A DNA stretch of 64,000 bases from Pseudopithomyces maydicus (lineage: Eukaryota; Ascomycota; Dothideomycetes; Pleosporales; Didymosphaeriaceae), in contig JANTUC010000001.1 in NCBI GenBank assembly GCA_026873275.1, forward strand, positions 2,790,001-2,854,000, in the 5' to 3' direction. Below, piece after piece: positions 56,725 through 64,000 of this stretch. The notes below the pieces were generated by a model, which was not told the origin of the DNA, searched no databases, and saw nothing but the letters and a program-made list of their open reading frames with translations. Each line of letters starts with the position of its first letter. Within the stretch, counting starts at the first letter, position 1. Made by a program: the position numbers and the translations under genes.

Positions 56725-57768
56725 ATGAGGACCACTCTTTCCGTCATCGCCCTTGCGGGCTCCGTCTCTGCCGGCTACGGTGGCTACCCTGAGGGAGGCT
56801 ACGGAGGAGGCTACGCCCACGGCACTGCCTCTTACGGTGTCCCCTCCAGCTCCCAGGAGTACACTCCCCTTCCTCGTCCGCTCCCGAGTACTCCGTAAGT
56901 CACATGATTTGCCCATTCACTTCGCCGTGCTAACTTCCATCAAGTACCCTGTCTGGACCCCCAGCAGCAGCGAGTATGAGGAGCCCAGCAGCACCAAGGG
57001 CTACGAGACTCCGGCCTACACGCCCCCGGCTTACACTCCTCCGGCCTACACTCCCCCAGCCTACACTCCCCCGGCTTACACTCCCCCGGCCTACTCTCCT
57101 GCTCCCCCGGCCAGCTCCTCTGAGATCCCCCCGTACAGCCCGCCAGCTCCTCCGGCTTCTTACTCGGCTCCTCCCCCGCCAGAGTACTCGCCCTCAATCC
57201 CCGTTTACACTCCCGCGCCCCCGCCATCGTATCCTACTGCTCCTCCGTCGTACCCTAGCAGCTCCTACGAGGTTCCTCCCCCTACCCCTCGTACAACGCC
57301 TCCGTGCCGTACACCACCACCACTTACACGACTACCCTCACTGAGACGATCCCCTGCACGACCGTCATCACTCCCTCTGTTCCGGGATACACTACTGTTG
57401 TGACCCCCTCTCCTCCTGTTGTGCCTTCTTACCCTGGCTACAACACCACCGTCATCGTCACGCCCTCGGTGCCGGGATACACCACCGTCATCACCCCGTC
57501 TGCTCCTGGATACGAGACTCCCATCACCACCGTCACCTACTCGACCACCGTCATCACCTCTACCGTCACCACCTCGTACCCGGTTGCCCCAGTCCCAACT
57601 GGCTACACCCCGGCCCCGCCTGCATCTACTACCCTCGCGCCTTCCGCGCCTGGATACACTCCTGCGCCTGTGCCCTCCTCACCTGCTGAGTTCCCCGGTG
57701 CCGCTTCCGCCCAGAAGCCCGTGCTCGCCCTCCTCGCCGGTGCCCTGGCGCTCGCCGCTTTCCTCTAA
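56725..57768 (+). CDS. Pro/Tyr-rich GPI-anchored cell-wall protein; two frame breaks
   Basis: Secreted wall-type protein. Exons are 56725-56894 and 56945-57768; the 50-bp intron (GTAAGT...CATCAAG) sits in phase 0 once repaired. Signal peptide: RTTLSVIALAGSVSAG. Then GYGGYPEGGYGGGY, six PAYTPP units at about 57015-57095, SPAPP/YSPPAP segments, and a Thr-rich part (TTVITPSVPGYTTV repeats). The C-terminus PGAASAQKPVLALLAGALALAAFL is a GPI-anchor signal. Two frame changes interrupt it: at the C4 run 56866-56869 (TPL to SSSAPEYS) and at the C5 run 57278-57282 (VPP to PYPSYNASVPYTTT). One extra C at each restores 331 residues. The tyrosine-rich PAY units suggest oxidative cross-linking in the wall; this is inference. 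Confidence 0.82.
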
Positions 57769-57976
57769 GCGACAAACTTTACTTCTCCGCTGTATGATTT
57801 AAATTTCTTCGACGCTCCTTACGCATCTTAACGACCCTTTTACGACTTTAATGGTATGGCACTCCTTGATAGACTAAAGGCACACGCTCCTTGACATGGG
57901 TCGGAAACAGATGGGTATTTGTAGATGCACAACCGGATGGGATGTCATTTCAATTGGCATCATCGCGATGGACGCA

Positions 57977-58015
57977 TGTATGGATGGATGGACGGATGGA
58001 TGGACGGGCGGGCGG
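57977..58015. repeat. ATGG/ACGG-type microsatellite
   Basis: About nine imperfect copies of a 4-base unit (tgga, cgga, cggg) directly visible in intergenic DNA. Confidence 0.8.
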
Positions 58016-58470
58016 TTATCTAGTGGATATGGTAATGTTCAGATCCGATAGCAAATGCTTCTTTGACGCAGTAATATCACGACGTTTGATTGATCATCAC
58101 CTTTTCTCCCCTCTGTCTGTGATGCCTCGACGATAGACGACCTCGATAAGATCGCAACCACACCCGCGCCCGCGCGCTCCAGTCCCACGGGTCTTCGCCC
58201 ACACCATCGGTTCGCCCTCCGGGCCGTCGCGTTGCCCGCTAACCCGCACGCGGTGATGACGACCGTCACCGCTTTGCGTGCCTGCTAAGTGCCTTAGCTG
58301 CGGGCGTCGCGTCGCATCGCGTCACTTTTGCGCCCAAACTTCCGACCGGTAAGTTCAGGGGCGGTCGAAACTTTGGGTCCTAAGCGTAAACGACGTTGCT
58401 GCTTAGGTATATGGTTTCGCGGCCCTGGCATGCATGGATCTGAACTTTATCCGTCCATGGTTTTGTGCAT

Positions 58471-58527
58471 GTAGGTACCAACTAGATATGTAGGTACGTA
58501 GGTACATAGGTAGGTAAGGTAGGTGCC
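58471..58527. repeat. TAGGTA-type microsatellite
   Basis: Imperfect tandem copies of gtaggtac / taggtagg over about 55 bp in intergenic DNA. Confidence 0.75.
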
Positions 58528-60328
58528 TGAGGTCGGCATGGAAGGTGCCGACCCCGACGTTTATATTCATTGTACGCGTGTACATTCATGCTCAAAGGTG
58601 TTGCATGTGAGAAAGTTTGTTCTGATTGGGGGCGAGTTGTTGGGTTCTTGCGAGAAGGCCGTGGAAGGTGGAAGGTTGGATCGGTGGTTGGATGGACCGT
58701 GGGTGGGAAGTGTGTTTCGTGACTGCACATGTGTTGGTTGTTGCAAGTTGGATCGAGACGAGTAGATGCATTTACATTGAGTGCATGGTACAGGATGTTG
58801 CATTAGATGCCAAATGGTAGGTACAAGGTGCTAGATGTATGATGTTGACAATGCAGATTTTTTTTTATTTGCTTGTGCGTTTGATTTTGTCCTCATCAGA
58901 TCATGGTGCGAATATTGAATGTTCAGAATGGGGTGTGTTTGGAATCTCCAGCATGAATCATAGGACTAGTTCTGACATAGGCATGAAGCTTTTGCCGTGG
59001 AATTGTTGACGTACTTTTATTTCTTGTGTGGGTATCTATAATATCATCTACTGCTTTTTTAGTTGCGGTAGTATCATGTGCTCAATGGGGACGGCGTCTT
59101 ATCGTGCACATGTACTTGGCTTCAAAGTTCAAAGTAATTGAGTTTGACCTACGAAGCGATTGTCTACTAGTACTTCACTATTTTTAATTTTTTTTATGGT
59201 TCGATTTCACGGCAAATGTGTGCTTCTTTGTAGCAGCGTTATTCAGTGGTGATGTTGGCACATAGTATGACAGCACGGCAAAGGTCTACGACCGGGTTCA
59301 GTCCGGATAGGTACGGGAACGCCCCCACCAGTAATTTGGGGAGTGGCTTTCTTCCATAAATTACGTTGTTGATGCGAGGCAACGGAGAGAAGAAATCCGT
59401 ACTCGATTTGCGATTGCATGATGCAAGCGGCCAAGGTCAGGATTGCTTACTACATACTCAATGGAGGCATCTTCATTCGATATGCGCCCCAGGCGATTGA
59501 ACCCATGAGCTTTATGGCATTGAGCTGAATGGTAACACCATCACATGTATGGTAGTCGGCCCCGGGGTGAAAGAGCCCATTTACAACAACCGCTGAGAAG
59601 CCACATCCAACGACACGGCATCTACCCGATTGAAAGAATCCGGTGTTCGCTGTCCCAAATTTGATTCATCTGCTTGACAAACACGATACGTGGACAGATT
59701 GCTCTCGTTATCCCGCATCTTCTCGTTGCCTTTTCCGCAAAAGAAAGAAACCGGTGAGCACGAGTCAGCCAATCAGCAGGCGAGTGGGCCCCAGTCTCGC
59801 GTCTGCACACATGAGACACTCATGGATGCCAGCCGGTCGTGTTGCACAGCTGCCGCTTTCGTTTTCGCACTGCAAACCGTAGTGTGCAAGAGATGGGCCG
59901 TCTCTCTCCCTCCATGTAGCATATCGCACGGCGAGTCAGGCTGCGATTGCCTTGTGGCACAGGCGCGGGGCCGAGAGCACCACGGCCCATCATCATCAGC
60001 AGCGCCAGCTCTGTCTGACCGCCGACTCACCACCTTCATCCTCATCTCCGCGTCTCGCATCGCGAACCCGTTCTCTTCTATTTCCCCGGTGTATTCGCTT
60101 ACTCGCCGGTCAGTCGGGGCCAAAAGCGAGGTGACAGGGCCAGCCACCTGGGCAGCTTCACCTTAGTGAGCGACCTTGACCGGTGCTGCAGGTGTCTGTG
60201 CGCCTTCACCGGAATCGATGAGCTTTAAGCATAGCGCACTGCTGTCTGCATTGCAGGCTTTCACTTGATTTTTCTAGCTGCTACAGCTTTGCAGTGTGCT
60301 TCGCAGGCTCGAAGCTTTTGTGAGAGGG

Positions 60329-63300
60329 ATGGACCATCTGGCACGGGATCTTGATGCCATGAAGCTTGCGGAGCGCCTGCACGGCATAAAGAGGGAGCAG
60401 CTGTGGGTGCATCTCGAGGCAGAGGGACCGCTGGAAAAGTATCCGGGTGAGTTTGACCTGTGTCGCTGCCGCCTTTGGTCGTGGTGAAATCGGTGCTGAT
60501 ACGAGTGCGCAGCAAAGCAGCATGCACGACGGGTGCGTGATCGCTTGGATGCGGCCGAAGGCTTGGTCTACCTTCCTGGAACGCTGGCGAGGAGCAACGA
60601 GGACAGCGACATGCCTGCGCCATTCCGCCAGCGGCGGTACTTTTACTATTTGAGCGGCTGCAACGAGGCTGACTGTCATTTGACCTACGACATTAAACGG
60701 GACCTTCTCACCCTCTTCATCCCACGAGTGAACCCGGATCGCGTCTTCTGGAATGGTCGAGGCTCAACTCCTGCCGAAGCTCTGGATAAGTACGATATTG
60801 ACCAAGTATTTTTCACCGATCAGCTGGAGTCCTGGATCCAGGAGTGGTTTTCGCACTACCGTTATGATGGCTCTCAGCGCCTGTACGTCTTGCATAAGGA
60901 CCAGATACCCCATTCGTCATCTCCCTGGCCTGTCAATGTCACTTCTCTGCGACCGGCAATGAATCAGTGCCGCATGATAAAAGACGATCACGAGATCAAA
61001 CTGATCCGCAAAGCGAACAACATCTCATCCGAAGCACACAAGCAAGTCCTAGCCAACATCACCAAATTCAGCAACGAGGCACAGGTCGAGGGTCTTTTCC
61101 TAGATGTCTGCATCTCAAATCAAGCAAAAGAGCAGGCATATGACCCCATCGCAGCATCTGGACCCAATGCCGGCACTCTACATTATGATGCGAACAATGA
61201 GGACTTTGGCGACCGTCAGCTTATATGCTTGGATGCTGGTTGTGAATTCGAGCTTTACGCATCCGACATCACCCGCACGTTTCCAATTTCTGGCTCCTGG
61301 CCATCAAAAGAAGCCGAAAATATTTACAAGCTCGTGGAACGAATGCAAGAAACCTGCATCCAGAGACTGGCTCCAGGTGTTCGTTATCTGGATCTCCATA
61401 TTCTGGCACACCAGATTGCCATTGATGGTTTGTTGAAACTGGGTATACTCCATAATGGAACCCGAGAAGAGATTTTCAAGGCCGGCACCAGCAAGGCTTT
61501 CTTCCCGCATGGTCTGGGACATCATGTAGGGCTGGAGGTGCATGACGTAGGGCAACGAGAGCTGATGAGCTTTTACAAACACCCTAAGTATGGGAAGGTA
61601 TTCTTGCCTTTCTAGTACTCACCCATGCACAAATTTACGAGATGCAGGTTCCCTCGCTGTACCCAGAGAATTTCCATCTACCCGTGTATGACGAAAGACT
61701 TTGTATGGCTCCCACGCTTCCAGAAAGTCCACACTTGGAAGAAGGCATGGTTGTCACAGTTGAACCTGGAATGTGAGTTTCCCTATATCTTAATTTGAAC
61801 CGGGTATTAATGGGCCCAGCTACTTTTCTGCCTATGCGCTTAATCACTTTTATCTTCCTTCTCCTATTCATTCAAAGTACATCAACAGGGAAGCACTCGC
61901 TCGGTACTTTCCCGTGGGTGGCGTCCGTATCGAGGACGACCTTCTCATTACATCTAAAAGCTATGAAAATCTTACAACAGCACCCAAAGGCGAAGCTATG
62001 CTTGATTTTATCAAGGGTCAATTTACTAGATCTGTAACGATCTCGAAGCAGCAGAGAGCTGGTAATGGGGAAGAGATACTGCGCCGCGCGCCAGGTATAC
62101 CGAAGCATGCCGTTGATCCGGTTTTAAAACCAATCACAAGAGCCTCAACAGAGCCTGTAAAAGCATCAAGAACAGTTTCGGAGGATGCTTCTGCGTTGAA
62201 TAATCATTGGCTTTTCCGAGAATCTCGCGGTCCACCTCCATTTACCCACAAGAAGGCTGATAGAATAGCCCCCAGGACCGAGGAAAAGTCTACTACTGCC
62301 TCAAAGAACCAGCTCCCCCTTTGCGGTACTGTTTCTACGGATGTTGAACATATGATCATGGGCTGGCAAAACGGTACCAAGCAACCGAATACGTCTCTCT
62401 ATCTTGGCATTGGCTTGAAAACGAAACCCAAGGCGCGATGCCCTCAGTGCGTAATTCTCTCGGAGACCATCGAGCGCCTTAGAGAGACATTGAGTCGGTC
62501 GACAGAAACCTCACCAAAAGCTTCGCCGAAGCTGGACACCGGGGACTTTCCACTGCCGCCAACAAAGGCTCGAATTTTTTCTGACAGAAAGGCTCCCGAA
62601 ATGCGACAGATCCCATCATTTGTATCCAGAAATTCGATCAATGGCACTCAAGGCAGTGGATATGGATGTAGCACTCCCGCAGAAATACGCCCAGTTCCCC
62701 TAGGTATGCCTTCATCTAAGCAAGAGTGTAATGCATTACCCACTTTGTACCGTTCCGTAAACGAACATCAGGATGTCCGTCAGGTAGCCGATAAGGTACC
62801 TTCGCGAACGCACCCCAAGATCCCCGAATCAAATCAACCAAGCTTTCATAATGAGTTTGCGTACGAGCCTCGCAGTCGGAACAGCAATCGCATGGCACCT
62901 ATACCACACACTAGAGCACAACACCGCTCGGTCACTTATGATGGCTATTCTAATACATATCCACAGCAGCTTCTAGATGGTGTGGACGAATTTGCAACCG
63001 CCAAGTCATACTACTCTAACCCCGCGGAAGCACCGACTTTGGAGACAACATCGAGTTCTATCCCGTCATCTTCTCGTACTTTCACAATTCCTGCTTACAT
63101 TCAGCCCAATTCAGAATTGGCGCCTACGCTCCTTCCCGAAGCAGAAAGGCATCCTGAGCGTTCTAGTCATAAACGTCTCACTGGGGCACTCGATGAGCGT
63201 CAACAACTCAGATCTCTACGGAGCGCAGCACCACGACCATCACTTCCGGATCTACGAAATGTTTCAACACATGATATCAATGCTAGAAAAGGCTTTACCA

Positions 63301-63653
63301 CTTTGTCGTCTGAACGGCAAAGTACTGGAGTATCTATTAGCTCGATCCAAGAGTATGATGGCAGGCAACGGCGGTCAGTTGTAAAGTCGCTAAAACCTGC
63401 TGGTATGCAGTCGCAGCTTCCGCTGAGCACAGCTCGTTCCAACCCACTCTTGGAGCATGTGAGCGAAAAATACAATAATCCGTGGATCGATGAGATTGGA
63501 ACTTCAGAACCCGTCTCTGCGTACAGGCAGGAGCGTTTATACAAGCACAATGATCTAATCACACAAGGTGGCAGCGGAAAATATGGAGGAATATACACTG
63601 GGAATCGACCTGGGGGAGAAGAGCTGGTAGGCATAGATTATGTGAATCGGTAG
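60329..63653 (+). CDS. Xaa-Pro aminopeptidase (aminopeptidase P) with a ~540-residue C-terminal extension
   Basis: Di-metal peptidase removing N-terminal residues before proline. Exons are 60329-60446, 60513-61597, 61648-61772 and 61820-63653, giving 1053 residues. The first splice joins LEKYP to AKQHARRV, as expected. The N-terminal domain carries RRYFYYLSGCNEADCHLTYD. Pita-bread catalytic domain ligands are all present: Asp in LICLDAGCE and in ASDITRTFP, His in FFPHGLGHHVGLEVHDVG, Glu in VTVEPGIYF and Glu in GGVRIEDDLL. The catalytic part ends near residue 510. The frame then continues without a stop for about 540 more residues, Ser/Pro/Thr-rich and disordered, with one CPQCVILSETIERLRETL block (CxxC plus coiled coil). 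The extension is either a true tail or a downstream gene fused by a missed stop or intron. Confidence 0.88.
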
Positions 63654-64000
63654 TGGATCCTGCCGGTACGAGGCACTCTGTGCAATGCAACTGGAAAAGG
63701 TCTGTGACTTCAATTATATACTCTGTTATTAATTCGATATACGTTTTATTATGTGAGATTCTTCTTTCAAGTGCATTGGATCGGTTCATCCTGGCAAACA
63801 TTGCGACAGCGGTGCGTTAATATCTTACTTCGGGCTTCACACTACACTCTTGATGTTGTGTACAAACAAATTTTAGGCAGTCGCGCCTTCCGAACTGAGT
63901 GCGTCTGCGTGTCTAACAGATTTAGCTGTAAAATGAGCAAACGCAACTTCCACCTACTTTAACTTCGCTTTTTGTTTTCTTCTTTATCGCACAATCCGAT
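63654..64000. other. Right-edge region, no gene seen
   Basis: 347 bp downstream of the aminopeptidase stop. AT-rich, with only a 69-codon frame of no merit. It contains the expected 3' untranslated region. Confidence 0.5.

Larger units (their letters stand above)
57769..60328. other. Long intergenic region with short tandem repeats, no gene supported
   Basis: About 2.56 kb. Two microsatellites are listed separately. Overlapping frames at 58400-58820 and 59570-60170 lack support. The last 150 bp are the aminopeptidase P leader. Confidence 0.45.

Noticed and set aside
1..64000. Transposons, rRNA, tRNA and CRISPR arrays
   Set aside because: I looked for transposase or reverse-transcriptase motifs, long terminal repeats, tRNA B-box-like GGTTCGANNCC patterns and regular spaced repeats and found nothing convincing.

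Overview
This window looks like nuclear DNA of a filamentous ascomycete. The closest overall match by gene content is a Dothideomycete such as a member of the Pleosporales, but that placement is inference. The evidence is gene structure (many 46-90 bp introns with GTAAGT-like donors, CTGAC-like branch sites and YAG acceptors) and gene content (AA9 polysaccharide monooxygenase, GH12 and GH16 glycosidases, fungal rhodopsin-domain membrane proteins, a Zn2Cys6 regulator, a 2EXR/F-box-like protein, Prp18, SAP18, DML1/Misato and an intronless type-2 glycosyltransferase). I saw no transposon, rRNA, tRNA or CRISPR array.

Layout. About 1.6-25.5 kb is accessory in character. It holds a repeat-rich secreted protein, an AA9 LPMO followed by a GH16-like enzyme, an FAD monooxygenase, a cytochrome P450, two tail-to-tail rhodopsin-domain membrane proteins, an amino-acid permease, a 2EXR protein, an SMP+C2 lipid-transfer-type protein, and a GH12 glucanase divergent from a Zn2Cys6 transcription factor. 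After a 2.5 kb gap (25.5-28.0 kb), 28-45 kb is mixed: a drug-type MFS carrier, an E2-like protein with an F-box-like segment, a secreted protein built from two copies of one domain, a protein with a PIP-degron-like motif, a broken DAL5-type MFS carrier, a CocE/X-Pro peptidase-type hydrolase, a GT2 glycosyltransferase and an unrecognised acidic protein. From 45 kb to the end is mostly housekeeping: an LCAT-type hydrolase, divergent PRP18 and SAP18, DML1, a Pro/Tyr-rich GPI-anchored wall protein and an aminopeptidase P with a very long C-terminal extension.

How the genes fit together. The three secreted carbohydrate-active enzymes (AA9, GH16, GH12) plus a regulator, permease and transporters suggest plant-biomass feeding or host-surface interaction. 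The monooxygenase and P450 have no polyketide or peptide synthase nearby, so a secondary-metabolite cluster is not supported.

Most important technical observation. Six genes are interrupted by eight frame breaks. Every break is best explained by one base missing from a homopolymer run of 4-6 bases, and several of these genes are essential-type genes. This pattern points to homopolymer under-calling in the assembly rather than to gene decay, and it affects how every broken gene here should be read. Exon boundaries were worked out by eye from splice signals, reading frame and family expectation.
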